Shown here: positions 7,594-14,952 of the stretch, piece after piece | Layout of the letters: every line of letters starts with the position of its first letter | Numbering within the stretch: position 1 is the first letter of the stretch | Assembly (NCBI GenBank): GCA_937880845.1 | Contig: CALFLL010000076.1 | Span: forward strand, 1 to 27,178 | From: an uncultured Drancourtella sp. | GTDB taxonomy: Bacteria > Bacillota > Clostridia > Lachnospirales > Lachnospiraceae | Length of the DNA stretch: 27,178 bases | Reading direction: 5' to 3' | Program-made: the position numbers and the translations under genes | Notes under the pieces: generated by a model | What the model saw: the letters and a program-made list of their open reading frames with translations, nothing else | What the model was told of the DNA's origin: nothing | Databases searched by the model: none

Positions 7594-8298
7594 CTAATGG
7601 AACCAATGTCCCCCTATCTTAATTCCTCGGTTGATACCGTCACCGAAATGCAATGCATTACCTACCGGGCTTATTCCTGCCAGAGCGTCTTTAGCTGCCT
7701 GTCTGCATGACGCCGGGATATTTCCGGAAGCAAGTACTCTGTCCAGCTTTCCTGTCTGAGCCGGTCCGAACTGTCCTCTTTGATAAATGACACCACGGAG
7801 CGTACTTGCATACCCTGCATTCAGACGATTCATGACAACCGCTCCTACTGCTACCTGTCCGTTATATGGCTGGTTTCCGGCCTCACAATAGATCAGTGCT
7901 GCCAGAAGATTTTCATCCTGTGCCTGAACCTGTCGTGCTCTTGCAGCTTCTGCCGCCTTCCTTGCTTCTTCCGCCTTTCTTGCCTCTTCTGCTTTTCTTG
8001 CTTCTTCCGCTTTTCTCGCTTCTTCGGCCTTTCTGATCTCTTCTGCTTTTTTTACAGCCTCATCTTTCTTCTGTACTGCCGTTTCTGTATAGGACATGAC
8101 GTGTTCTGCAACTTCTTTTGCATCGACAGAAGCTACCGTCTGTACCGGAGCCCCCTGCGGTTCTCTCGGATAAACAGAAACCTCTCCGTCATAAGCAAAA
8201 GCCTGTATATTTACACTTGCTGTCAGAACAAAAGCGGAAATCAATCCTGCCGCCATCCCTTTTTCGAATCTCTTTTTATGATGATTCATTGTTTTCAT
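7594..8298 (-). CDS. Secreted SleB-type cell wall hydrolase with hexapeptide repeat linker
   Basis: A 234-residue exported protein. Residues 1-35 form a signal peptide (basic N-terminus, hydrophobic core, cleavage near AFA-YD). Residues 84-113 consist of five tandem KAEE(I/A)R hexapeptides, predicted to be a charged helical or coiled-coil spacer, flanked by more Ala/Lys/Glu-rich sequence. The C-terminal Hydrolase_2 (SleB-like) domain runs from about 128 to 234: LLAALIYCEAGNQPYNGQVAV with catalytic Glu139, VVMNRL, GQF and the terminal GNALHFGD. SleB-family enzymes are lytic transglycosylases acting on peptidoglycan, in spore germination or vegetative wall turnover. There is no peptidoglycan-binding domain, so the helical linker may set its place in the wall. 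It is monocistronic, with its own promoter and terminator. Confidence 0.9.
   Translation of the reverse strand: MKTMNHHKKRFEKGMAAGLISAFVLTASVNIQAFAYDGEVSVYPREPQGAPVQTVASVDAKEVAEHVMSYTETAVQKKDEAVKKAEEIRKAEEARKAEEARKAEEARKAEEARKAAEAARARQVQAQDENLLAALIYCEAGNQPYNGQVAVGAVVMNRLNAGYASTLRGVIYQRGQFGPAQTGKLDRVLASGNIPASCRQAAKDALAGISPVGNALHFGDGINRGIKIGGHWFH
7960..8049 (-). repeat. Five 18-bp units encoding KAEE(I/A)R
   Basis: Five in-frame hexapeptide units, residues 84-113 of the wall hydrolase. The DNA units differ at synonymous positions, so the repeat is conserved as protein and is not a recent DNA duplication. Copy number variation between strains is likely for such an array. Confidence 0.85.
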
Positions 8299-8715
8299 AA
8301 TAAATAATCCTCCTTAACTTTTCCATACAACTTTGTTTTACACATCGCATATGTAAGGTTTTGAACAACTTTTTGTAATATATTATATGTTTTATTTTTA
8401 CTTTTATTACAAATATTACGATTTTGTTACATTCCTTGCAACGAGGCTTATACTAACAGAGATTCACACTTTTGTCAACTTTAGAGGTCGATTTATGACG
8501 TTTTTAATAATTTTATCAAAAAATCTACTCTTATTTTTATATATATTGCACATTTTTAATCGTCAGACAATTTTAAAAACTTGTTAAAACTATTTTTCAT
8601 GTAAATATTCCATCAAAAGAAAACTGTTTTTTCTTCGTCACATTAACGTAATATTTACAACGTATTTTTAACACGCTTTCATAAAATTTTCAACACATGA
8701 TTTTCTCTTAAACGC
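8299..8715. other. AT-rich intergenic region upstream of the wall hydrolase
   Basis: Together with the rpsR terminator, this is the largest gene-free gap in the window (about 480 bases). It holds the hydrolase promoter and a leader of about 145 nt rich in TTACA/TGTAA elements. The stretch 8480-8715 shows only AT-rich sequence with no convincing ORF, RNA or repeat. I recognise no riboswitch; the conserved c-di-AMP (ydaO) core is not visible. Confidence 0.6.
8450..8478 (-). promoter_or_regulatory. SigA-type promoter for the SleB-type hydrolase gene
   Basis: On the minus strand TTGACA (8473-8478), a 17-base spacer and TAGTAT (8450-8455). The predicted start near 8443 leaves an unusually long leader of about 145 nt before the hydrolase start codon. 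This vegetative-type promoter argues against strict sporulation-only expression. Confidence 0.75.
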
Positions 8716-8752
8716 AAAAAATCCCGAAAACCATTTTCATGATTTTCGGGAT
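8716..8752 (-). terminator. Rho-independent terminator of rpsF-ssb-rpsR
   Basis: On the minus strand ATCCCGAAAA pairs with TTTTCGGGAT across a 12-nt loop, followed by six T. It lies 26 bases past the rpsR stop codon. Confidence 0.92.
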
Positions 8753-8778
8753 CATATACGCTTTATTTAACCGGAATC

Positions 8779-9042
8779 TTATTCCTGTACATATGGCATC
8801 AGAGCGATATGTCTTGCTCTCTTGATTGCTACCGTAAGAGCTCTCTGATGTTTTGCACAGTTTCCTGTAATTCTTCTCGGAAGAATTTTTCCTCTTTCGG
8901 AAACGTATTTTCTTAATTTTGCTACATCCTTGTAGTCGATTTCGTTATTTTCTTTTCCACAGAATACACAAACTTTTTTTCTTCTGCGGCTTGGTCTTCT
9001 TCTCATCTGAGAATCAGCTTTATTTGTTTTATCGTAAGCCAT
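8779..9042 (-). CDS. rpsR: 30S ribosomal protein S18
   Basis: An 87-residue ribosomal protein that forms a heterodimer with S6 on the 30S platform. The core motif is ENNEIDYKDVAKLRKYVSERGKILPRRITGNCAKHQR, and the N-terminal extension is Arg/Lys rich. A CVFC pair followed by Cys and His in NCAKH suggests the zinc-binding (C+) form of S18. I start it at ATG 9042, preceded by GGAGG, and not at the upstream in-frame codon at 9057, which would overlap that site. It is the last gene of rpsF-ssb-rpsR, 17 bases after ssb, with a strong terminator downstream. Confidence 0.96.
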   Translation of the reverse strand: MAYDKTNKADSQMRRRPSRRRKKVCVFCGKENNEIDYKDVAKLRKYVSERGKILPRRITGNCAKHQRALTVAIKRARHIALMPYVQE

Positions 9043-9059
9043 CGTTCTTACCTCCAATA

Positions 9060-9518
9060 CTAATTAAATGGTAATTCTTCATCAATTCCGTCCGGGATAT
9101 TCATAAAACCGTCGCCTGCATCCACACTCGGTGTCTGCTGCGGAACTGACGAAACCGGGCCTGCCTGATAATGGCTCTGATGTGCGTCACTGACACTCTT
9201 GCTTTCTGCAAATTCCTGTTCTTCTACAACAACTTCTGTTGTATAGACTTTCACACCATCTTTATTTGTATAACTTCCCGTCTGGATACGTCCGCATACT
9301 GTAATACGGATTCCCTGACGAAAATATTTCTCTGCGAACTCTGCTGTCTTACCAAAAGAAACACAACTGATAAAATCTGCAGACTGTTCTCCGTCACGTT
9401 TAAACCTTCTGTCAACAGCAAGGGTGTAACGTGCGATTGCCAACGGACTATCTCCTCCCTGGGAATATCTCACCTCAGGATCTCTTGTCAGGCGTCCCAT
9501 TAAAATTACTTTATTCAT
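9060..9518 (-). CDS. ssb: Single-stranded DNA-binding protein
   Basis: A 152-residue protein. The N-terminal OB fold (residues 1-105) begins MNKVILMGRLTRDPEVRYS, continues with ADFISCVSFGKTAEFAEKYFRQG, and ends in VYTTEVVVEEQEF. A flexible Gln/Ser/Pro linker leads to the acidic tip IDEELPFN, which recruits replication and repair partners. The normal length and tip indicate a functional replicative SSB. It sits between rpsF and rpsR, the classical gene order in Firmicutes. Confidence 0.97.
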   Translation of the reverse strand: MNKVILMGRLTRDPEVRYSQGGDSPLAIARYTLAVDRRFKRDGEQSADFISCVSFGKTAEFAEKYFRQGIRITVCGRIQTGSYTNKDGVKVYTTEVVVEEQEFAESKSVSDAHQSHYQAGPVSSVPQQTPSVDAGDGFMNIPDGIDEELPFN

Positions 9519-9537
9519 ATATTTCCTCTTTTCTTCT

Positions 9538-9825
9538 TTATGCTTCCTGTTTCACGCATAAATATCTGATCACGTTGTCCATGATACGAATTCTGGATTC
9601 GATTTCGCTTGGAGTTGTGGAATCAGATTCGAAGTGGATGAAATAATAATATCCTTCTTTCATCTTCTGAATTTCGTAAGCAAGTCTTTTCTTACCCCAT
9701 TCATCAACGTCAGTAACATTTCCACCGAAACGTGTAACTAAAGCTTTTACCTTTTCGATTACTTCTGCTCTGGCATCGTCTTCGATTTTTGCATTGACAA
9801 CAACAGCTAATTCATATTTGTTCAT
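9538..9825 (-). CDS. rpsF: 30S ribosomal protein S6
   Basis: A 95-residue protein with the S6 ferredoxin-like fold. It starts MNKYELAVVVNAKIEDD, has the DEWGKKRLAYEIQKMKEGYYYFIHFE core and ends RIMDNVIRYLCVKQEA. S6 binds S18 to assemble the 30S platform. ATG 9825 has AAGGAGG upstream. It is the first gene of rpsF-ssb-rpsR, behind a leader with a candidate S6:S18 autoregulatory hairpin and a -10 element at 9889-9894. Confidence 0.97.
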   Translation of the reverse strand: MNKYELAVVVNAKIEDDARAEVIEKVKALVTRFGGNVTDVDEWGKKRLAYEIQKMKEGYYYFIHFESDSTTPSEIESRIRIMDNVIRYLCVKQEA

Positions 9826-9851
9826 GTCGTTTGCACCTCCTTATGGTCTTT

Positions 9852-9884
9852 TGGCTCCCGGTCCTGACTACTGCCGGGGACAAG
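9852..9884 (-). promoter_or_regulatory. Candidate S6:S18-binding leader of rpsF
   Basis: Between the rpsF -10 element and its ribosome binding site the transcript reads TTGTCCCCGGCAGTAG, then TCAGGACCGGGAGCC. CCCGG can pair with CCGGG, and GTCC with GGAC, giving a GC-rich hairpin with CCG exposed or bulged depending on pairing. Many bacteria carry an rpsF leader motif that binds the S6:S18 dimer and contains a conserved CCG. Position and sequence fit; identity needs a covariance-model search. Confidence 0.5.
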
Positions 9885-9888
9885 GATT

Positions 9889-9894
9889 ATTATA
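9889..9894 (-). promoter_or_regulatory. -10 element of the rpsF promoter
   Basis: A TATAAT on the minus strand, about 65 bases upstream of the rpsF start. The -35 region is poor (TATAGT at 17 bases). The start would be near 9882, just before the leader hairpin. Confidence 0.55.
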
Positions 9895-9936
9895 ATATAT
9901 CACAATTTGGTACTATACCATGTATTCCTTGAAATT

Positions 9937-10128
9937 TCAAGCTTTTTTGATGATTTCTTTTGTATTTTTTTCAACATTTTTTCTGGATATCATAATCTGA
10001 TGCCCGCATCCCCGGCATTTCAGCCTGAAGTCCGCTCCTACCCGCAGGATTTCCCATTCAAAGCTTCCGCACGGATGTTTCTTTTTCATTTTGATGATAT
10101 CCCCAACTTCAAATTTTACATTCTCCAA
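9937..10128 (-). CDS. DUF951 family protein
   Basis: A 63-residue basic cytoplasmic protein. The signature HPCGSFEWEILRVGADFRLKC followed by RGCGHQ and SRKNVEKN is characteristic of DUF951, a small conserved family of Firmicutes. Its three cysteines (20, 38 and 41) could bind a metal or nucleic acid. It begins with TTG at 10128 preceded by GGAGGGG. It lies 16 bases after the sortase gene, so it is probably translated from the same message. Family function is unknown. Confidence 0.88.
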   Translation of the reverse strand: MENVKFEVGDIIKMKKKHPCGSFEWEILRVGADFRLKCRGCGHQIMISRKNVEKNTKEIIKKA

Positions 10129-10144
10129 TGCTTTCCCCTCCTTC

Positions 10145-10921
10145 TTAATTCTGTTCTATCTGATACCCCTGCACGATCAGTCTGTCTTCATTGTTGGCTT
10201 TTGTACAGGTAGAAAGGGTGACAACCTTTGCATTTTCAGGCACTTCGATTCCTGTATCATAGAAGGAATGTTCTTTTCCGAACTTGATAAAATCACGGAA
10301 TGCCTGTACATCCTGAAACGCGGTCGTATATGCCTGTGAAGTATCATCCACTTCTCCCACAGCAAAAATCTGGTATTTTAATTCTTTTCCATCCGGTGTG
10401 TAAATATAAAAATACGGATATTTATCATAGAAGCTTTTTTCTTTATATTCTTCCAGTTTTCCGAACATGGATTTACTGTTCATCCTGTGGCCGTAAATAA
10501 TACTGTTTGCATCCGTCATATTTTTATTATTGTATACGTTTAGGAATATGGCTCCGTATGTATTCGGATAACCTGAAATTGTTTTATCCAAATATTCCTG
10601 ATTATCCTTTCCCTGCACTACCGGATAATTAATAATGGAAGGCTCATCAAAGCGAATCCATGCAATGATATCTTTGTTTACTTTCCAAAGTTCCTCAAAA
10701 TCCACCGTATACCGTTCTTCTTCCTCCTGTTTTTGTATCCCAATATCTTTCAGATGGTCATATTCCTGATCCCCTTTGTGATATCCTTGGAAAATAGTAA
10801 AGAGTTTGTATGCAGATATACAGAATATAATAATGGCAAGAATCAATATGACCGTGCTGATCACCCCGCCTTTTTTCTTGCCTTTTCTTTTCTTTCTTCT
10901 TTCCTCTATCGTCCTTTTCAT
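10145..10921 (-). CDS. Class B sortase
   Basis: A 258-residue membrane-anchored transpeptidase. A very basic N-terminus (residues 1-18) precedes one membrane helix (about 19-41), giving a cytoplasmic N-terminus and an external catalytic domain. Catalytic residues are His145 in IIYGHRM, Cys239 in LSTCT and Arg247 in EDRLIVQG, with the class B features PSIINYPVVQG and YIYTPDG. No sortase substrate (NPQTN-like or LPXTG) or pilin gene is nearby, so its targets are encoded elsewhere. I start at ATG 10921 with GGAG upstream. The preceding in-frame stretch to 10999 is Lys/Glu-rich leader sequence. Confidence 0.93.
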   Translation of the reverse strand: MKRTIEERRKKRKGKKKGGVISTVILILAIIIFCISAYKLFTIFQGYHKGDQEYDHLKDIGIQKQEEEERYTVDFEELWKVNKDIIAWIRFDEPSIINYPVVQGKDNQEYLDKTISGYPNTYGAIFLNVYNNKNMTDANSIIYGHRMNSKSMFGKLEEYKEKSFYDKYPYFYIYTPDGKELKYQIFAVGEVDDTSQAYTTAFQDVQAFRDFIKFGKEHSFYDTGIEVPENAKVVTLSTCTKANNEDRLIVQGYQIEQN

Positions 10922-11000
10922 TTCTCTCTCCGTTTTCTCTTTCTTTTTTTCTTTCAGTATACCGCATTTTCTTCTTATAAAAAAGAAAAATTTAAACATA

Positions 11001-11041
11001 AAAAATCGGTCATCCGCCGCCCATAAGGCGGTGAATGACCG
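11001..11041 (-). terminator. Rho-independent terminator of the IlvD-OCD-M24 operon
   Basis: On the minus strand CGGTCATTCACCGCC folds against GCGGCGGATGACCG and is followed by ATTTTTTA. It lies 9 bases past the M24 peptidase stop codon. Confidence 0.92.
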
Positions 11042-11050
11042 GAAATATTT

Positions 11051-12124
11051 CTACAGGATCATCAAATCTTTCGGGAAGTGTGTCAGTTTTTCCGGACCGT
11101 TTTCTGTGATCAGTACCGTATCTTCGATACGTACTCCTCCCCAGCCCGGAATATAAATTCCCGGTTCCATTGTAATGACGCATCCAGGAAGCATGGTTCT
11201 TGTTCCTTTTTGTCCCAGGAATGGTTCTTCATGGAGATCAAGTCCTACTCCATGTCCCATTCCGGAATAATAATATTCTTCATATTTTGCGATTATTTTA
11301 CGGATTTCTGCATCCGGTTTTGAAGTCGGAACACCAGGACCCATATTTTGAACACCGATTTCCTGTGCTTCTTTTACCAAATTATAAATTTCTTTTTGTT
11401 TTTCTGACAGATGTCCCACACCAAACGTCCGTGTCATATCAGAAATATAACCATTGTATTTTGCTCCGAAGTCAATAAGGACAGAATCTCCTTCTTCTAC
11501 TTTTTTATCTCCCGGTTTGCCATGCAGCAAAGATGTTTTCGCTCCTGAAATCAGGATTGTTTCAAATCCGACATCCTGTGCTCCGTGCATTTTCATGCTG
11601 AATTCCAGTCTTGCACATAATTCTCTTTCTGTAACACCCGGCTTGATATAAGGAACCAGTTCTTCCAATGCCTTATCGGCAATTTCACACGCAATTCTTG
11701 TGTTTGCTATTTCTTCCGGAGATTTTACATAACGAAGTTCTTCGATAATATTCCTTATCGGTACAAGTTCGACAGAATGATCTGCCAGTCTGCTCCTGAT
11801 TTCTTCATATTTGTCAAATGTTGTAAAACATTCTTCGAATCCCAGTCTTTTGATTCCTGCTTTTTCACAAACACTTTCCACAGCCTTTGGTATACTGCGG
11901 TCATAAAGATGCCAGTTTATAATTTCATAATCAGGGCAGGATTGTTCTGCCAGTTCTGTAAAACGACTGTCTGTAATAAGATATTTTCCTTTTGGGCAAA
12001 TGATCACATATGCCAGTTCATCCGGATATCCGCTTATATATTTGACATTGGATTCTTTTGTAATATAAATTCCATCTAACCCTTTTTCTTCTAAAATTCC
12101 CAATAATTGTTCCATCTTATTCAT
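11051..12124 (-). CDS. M24B family Xaa-Pro peptidase
   Basis: A 357-residue cytoplasmic metallopeptidase. The N-terminal creatinase-like domain covers residues 1-130, and the pita-bread catalytic domain covers about 138-357. All five dinuclear metal ligands are present: Asp218 (IDFGA), Asp229 (SDMTRTFG), His291 (GMGHGVGLDLHEEP), Glu320 (TMEPGIY) and Glu334 (RIEDT). The best reading is aminopeptidase P or prolidase acting on Xaa-Pro bonds. The M24 fold also includes ectoine and creatine hydrolases, so operon context leaves other substrates possible. ATG 12124 has AAGGAG upstream. It is the last gene of the operon, 53 bases after the OCD gene. Confidence 0.9.
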   Translation of the reverse strand: MNKMEQLLGILEEKGLDGIYITKESNVKYISGYPDELAYVIICPKGKYLITDSRFTELAEQSCPDYEIINWHLYDRSIPKAVESVCEKAGIKRLGFEECFTTFDKYEEIRSRLADHSVELVPIRNIIEELRYVKSPEEIANTRIACEIADKALEELVPYIKPGVTERELCARLEFSMKMHGAQDVGFETILISGAKTSLLHGKPGDKKVEEGDSVLIDFGAKYNGYISDMTRTFGVGHLSEKQKEIYNLVKEAQEIGVQNMGPGVPTSKPDAEIRKIIAKYEEYYYSGMGHGVGLDLHEEPFLGQKGTRTMLPGCVITMEPGIYIPGWGGVRIEDTVLITENGPEKLTHFPKDLMIL

Positions 12125-12177
12125 AGCTACGCTCCTTCTGTCTGATATAGCTCAATATCTCCCCATTTTCCCTTTGA

Positions 12178-13164
12178 TCAGTTCCATTTTGTGCCGATTC
12201 CTGCTTCTACTGCTTTATCGTAGATTGCTTTTGCTGCAATTAAATCCTGGGTTGCAACACCTACGCTTTCAAATACGATAATTTCCTCATCATTTTCACG
12301 TCCCGGAATTTCCCCTTTGATAACCTGTCCCAGATCTCCTGTGAAATCATCTTTTGTGATGATTCCCTGTTCTAATGGAATCAGGATATCACCTGATTCG
12401 GAAAGAACTGCTTCTTCTGAATCAAAATAGATTTTGGAAGCTCTCGGAAGAATGGCCGGATCCATTTCCTGCATATGATGCTGATATGCACCTACACAGC
12501 TGATGGTTGCTCCTTGTTTTACTTTACTTGCATCAAATACCGGTTTTGTGGACGGAGTGACTGTGATCAAAAGGTCTGCTCCTTCCACAGCTTCATCTGA
12601 AGATTTTGCTGCAATGATTTTTGCTCCGTATACGTTCAGTTCTTCCTGCATACGTTTTGCAAATGCTTCTGTACGTTCATAGCTGATATCGTATACTCTT
12701 ACTTCTTCCAGATTTCTTACCGCAAGCATTGCTTCCAACTGAGCGGCTGCCTGTCCGCCTGTTCCGATCAGTGCCCCGATACGGCAGTCTTTTTTTGCAA
12801 GCAGGTCAAATGCTGCACCGGAAGCCGCACCTGTACGCAGCTGTGTCACATATGTACCATCCAGAACAGCTGTCACAACACCTGTTGTTCCGTCGATCAG
12901 AAGCACCTGTGCAGGCGCGGACGGAATCCCGTTATCAATATTGTGCGGGAAAATATTGACGATTTTTAAAGATGCTGTATCCATCTCTTCTACATAAGCC
13001 GGCATAAACAGAAAGCTTCCGTCGTACTTTGGAGCCTGGATGTTTGTTCTTAAAGGAGAATCGCATTTTCCTTCTACAACAAGACGAAATGCTTTTTTGT
13101 CTGCTTCAATCGCATCTTTCATAGTGAATACTTTTTTAATGTCTTCTTTTGACAGCAATAACAT
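12178..13164 (-). CDS. Ornithine cyclodeaminase / mu-crystallin family protein
   Basis: A 328-residue NAD(P)-dependent enzyme of the OCD/mu-crystallin superfamily. Its members include ornithine cyclodeaminase, alanine dehydrogenase and ketimine (1-pyrroline-2-carboxylate) reductases. Visible elements are the SLKIVN strand with Lys67, the RTGAASGAA loop (110-118), the Rossmann GTGGQA (134-139) and the SCVGAYQHHMQEMDP segment. In true ornithine cyclodeaminase the last segment carries an Asp that assists cyclisation. Here the position appears to be Tyr, which favours a reductase or dehydrogenase. ATG 13164 has AGGAGG upstream. It lies 24 bases after the IlvD-type gene, clearly in one operon. Confidence 0.9.
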   Translation of the reverse strand: MLLLSKEDIKKVFTMKDAIEADKKAFRLVVEGKCDSPLRTNIQAPKYDGSFLFMPAYVEEMDTASLKIVNIFPHNIDNGIPSAPAQVLLIDGTTGVVTAVLDGTYVTQLRTGAASGAAFDLLAKKDCRIGALIGTGGQAAAQLEAMLAVRNLEEVRVYDISYERTEAFAKRMQEELNVYGAKIIAAKSSDEAVEGADLLITVTPSTKPVFDASKVKQGATISCVGAYQHHMQEMDPAILPRASKIYFDSEEAVLSESGDILIPLEQGIITKDDFTGDLGQVIKGEIPGRENDEEIIVFESVGVATQDLIAAKAIYDKAVEAGIGTKWN

Positions 13165-13188
13165 TTCTTTATTTCCTCCTCTGTTATT

Positions 13189-14859
13189 TTATTTTTTTAA
13201 TCCGGCATCTAAATCCCAAGGCTGCATTGCTCCACCTTCTTCTGCCGGTCTGCACATTTTTGCATAAATGTTAAGGCATCCCTTTTCTTCTTTTAACGGA
13301 GGGCATACCCAGTTTTTCTTTCTTTCTGCCAGTTCTTCGTCAGGAACAAGAAGATTTACCTCTCCGTTCGGAATATCGATCACGATTTCATCCCCGTTTT
13401 CCACAAGTGCAATCGTACCACCGTCATATGCTTCCGGAGAAACATGTCCGATGATGGCACCGTAATTGAATCCGGAGAATCTTGCATCGGAAATCAGTCC
13501 TACACTCTTATGAAGTCCAAGTCCGATCAGTGCATCAATACTGAGCATGAGTTCTTTCATTCCCGGTGCTCCCTTGCAGCCTTCGTAACGGATTACAATA
13601 ATATCACCCGGAACGATCTCACCTGACTGGATTGCTTCAAAGGCAGCTCTGTCGCCATCAAATACTTTTGCCTTTCCTTTCATGTATTTCACTTCTTCGT
13701 ATACCGCTGTCGGACGTACGATTGCTCCGTTCGGAGAAAGATTTCCTCTTAAGATTTTAAGTCCCGGTTCATGGAATAACGGTCTTTCCAGTGAATGGAT
13801 GACTTTGTTTTCCTGAGGAGTTACTTTTGAAAGCAGTTCTTTCCATGTGCATCCGTACATCGTCGGCACATCTGTAAACAGCTTGCCCTCCAGCATCTTC
13901 ATAACGTTCATGACCCCGCCTGCATAGTGAAAATCCACTACGGTATACGGACCGCTTGGAACAACGGCATTGATACAGTAAATTTCTCCTGCATATTTTT
14001 CGAAATCTTCCAATGTCAGATGGATTCCGAGTTCATATGCATAAGAAAGGATATGAAGCACTGCATTTGTAGAGCCTGCTACTGCCATGTCAAACATGAT
14101 CGCATTTAAAAGTGTTTCTTTTGTAATAAGATCAGACGGCTTTCTTCCTGATTTTACAAGCTGTACCGCATATTTTCCTGCTTCTCTTGCTCTTCTTAAT
14201 TTTGCATTGTCTGATGCAGGAATCGTAGATGTTCCCGGAAGAACAAGGTTTAAAACTTCTCCGAGCATCTGCATTGTGTTTGCAGTTCCCATAGACGGAC
14301 ATGCACCAAAAGACGGGCAGACATTGTCTTCCATTTCCATCAGTTCTTCTTCGGATGCTCCGGAAAATCTTGCTGAATCAAGATCAGCTTCCACAACCGT
14401 CTTTCCACAATGCTGTCCCGGCTGCATGGAACCTCCCGTTACAACCATGGACGGGATATTAAGACGTGCTGCCGCAAGATAACATCCGGCAATAATATTA
14501 TCGCAGGATGCAATCATTACAAGTCCGTCAAAGTTATGTACTCTTGATACAAACTCTACGGACATTGCCACAATATCTCTTCCCACCTGTTCATATTTTA
14601 ATTCTTCTGCTCCGTTTGCGATATTTCCGCATGTAGCCGGGATTCCGAATTCTACCGGCACGCCGCCTGCTGCCCAGATTCCTTCTTTTACCGCTTCTGC
14701 AATCTGACGGAGATGAGCCGATCCCGGAGAACCTGACATATAAGAATTCGGAACTCCGATATGTGGTTTTTTACGGATATCTTCATCAGAATATCCGGCC
14801 GCTTTCATCATTACTCTTCTGTGTGCGGCTTCTGCACCATTCCAATATTCTGTCCCCAT
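13189..14859 (-). CDS. IlvD/Edd family dehydratase, divergent metal site
   Basis: A 556-residue Fe-S dehydratase-like protein of family-typical length. Candidate cluster cysteines are Cys77 (PATCGNIANG), Cys119 (IASCDNIIAG) and Cys187 (FGACPSMGTANTM). The catalytic Ser in SDARFSGFN and the Glu in GAPGMKEL are kept, as is the C-terminal swivel domain ending IGHVSPEAYDGGTIALV. Compared from memory with IlvD (DGIAMGH, NCDKITPG) and Edd (MCDGVTQG), the metal-binding Asp is Gly78 and the carbamylated Lys is Asn121. Dihydroxy-acid dehydratase activity is therefore doubtful. It leads an operon with OCD and M24 genes and no other ilv genes, divergent from a LysR regulator. ATG 14859 has AGGAGG upstream. 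A catabolic role on a hydroxy acid or hydroxy amino acid is inferred. Confidence 0.87.
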   Translation of the reverse strand: MGTEYWNGAEAAHRRVMMKAAGYSDEDIRKKPHIGVPNSYMSGSPGSAHLRQIAEAVKEGIWAAGGVPVEFGIPATCGNIANGAEELKYEQVGRDIVAMSVEFVSRVHNFDGLVMIASCDNIIAGCYLAAARLNIPSMVVTGGSMQPGQHCGKTVVEADLDSARFSGASEEELMEMEDNVCPSFGACPSMGTANTMQMLGEVLNLVLPGTSTIPASDNAKLRRAREAGKYAVQLVKSGRKPSDLITKETLLNAIMFDMAVAGSTNAVLHILSYAYELGIHLTLEDFEKYAGEIYCINAVVPSGPYTVVDFHYAGGVMNVMKMLEGKLFTDVPTMYGCTWKELLSKVTPQENKVIHSLERPLFHEPGLKILRGNLSPNGAIVRPTAVYEEVKYMKGKAKVFDGDRAAFEAIQSGEIVPGDIIVIRYEGCKGAPGMKELMLSIDALIGLGLHKSVGLISDARFSGFNYGAIIGHVSPEAYDGGTIALVENGDEIVIDIPNGEVNLLVPDEELAERKKNWVCPPLKEEKGCLNIYAKMCRPAEEGGAMQPWDLDAGLKK

Positions 14860-14901
14860 AGATATTCCTCCTGTTTTCTTATATTTCTCTTTGATAATTT
14901 A

Positions 14902-14930
14902 TTGACAGTCAATCCTTTATTATAGATAAT
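14902..14930 (+). promoter_or_regulatory. SigA-type promoter for the LysR gene
   Basis: TTGACA (14902-14907), a 17-base spacer and GATAAT (14925-14930) on the plus strand. The start near 14937 gives lysR a leader of about 135 nt. The -10 lies inside the palindrome at 14913-14936, so a regulator bound there could block its own gene. Confidence 0.7.
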
Positions 14931-14936
14931 AAAGGA
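14913..14936. promoter_or_regulatory. Perfect 11-bp inverted repeat, candidate LysR operator
   Basis: TCCTTTATTAT, 2 bases, then ATAATAAAGGA. It contains a minus-strand TATAAT (14926-14931) that could be the -10 of the IlvD operon, and the plus-strand -10 of lysR. The position between divergent genes fits LysR-type autoregulation and activation. Confidence 0.6.
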
Positions 14937-14952
14937 AAAACCATATGTAGTA

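Noticed and set aside
7960..8049. CRISPR-like direct repeats
   Set aside because: The 18-bp units are contiguous, in frame, without spacers, and code for a hexapeptide repeat.
7780..8307. A 175-codon plus-strand ORF rich in Cys, Phe and Leu
   Set aside because: It is the reverse complement of the signal peptide and KAEEAR repeats of the wall hydrolase; the composition is an artefact of that repeat.
8387..8587. A 66-codon plus-strand ORF in the gap before the wall hydrolase
   Set aside because: Low-complexity Phe/Tyr-rich translation of AT-rich DNA with no ribosome binding site, crossing the minus-strand promoter.
9928..9941. Perfect palindrome CTTGAAATTTCAAG at the end of the DUF951 gene as a terminator
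   Set aside because: The stem is short and AT-rich with no T run on the minus strand; it overlaps the stop codon and is probably incidental.
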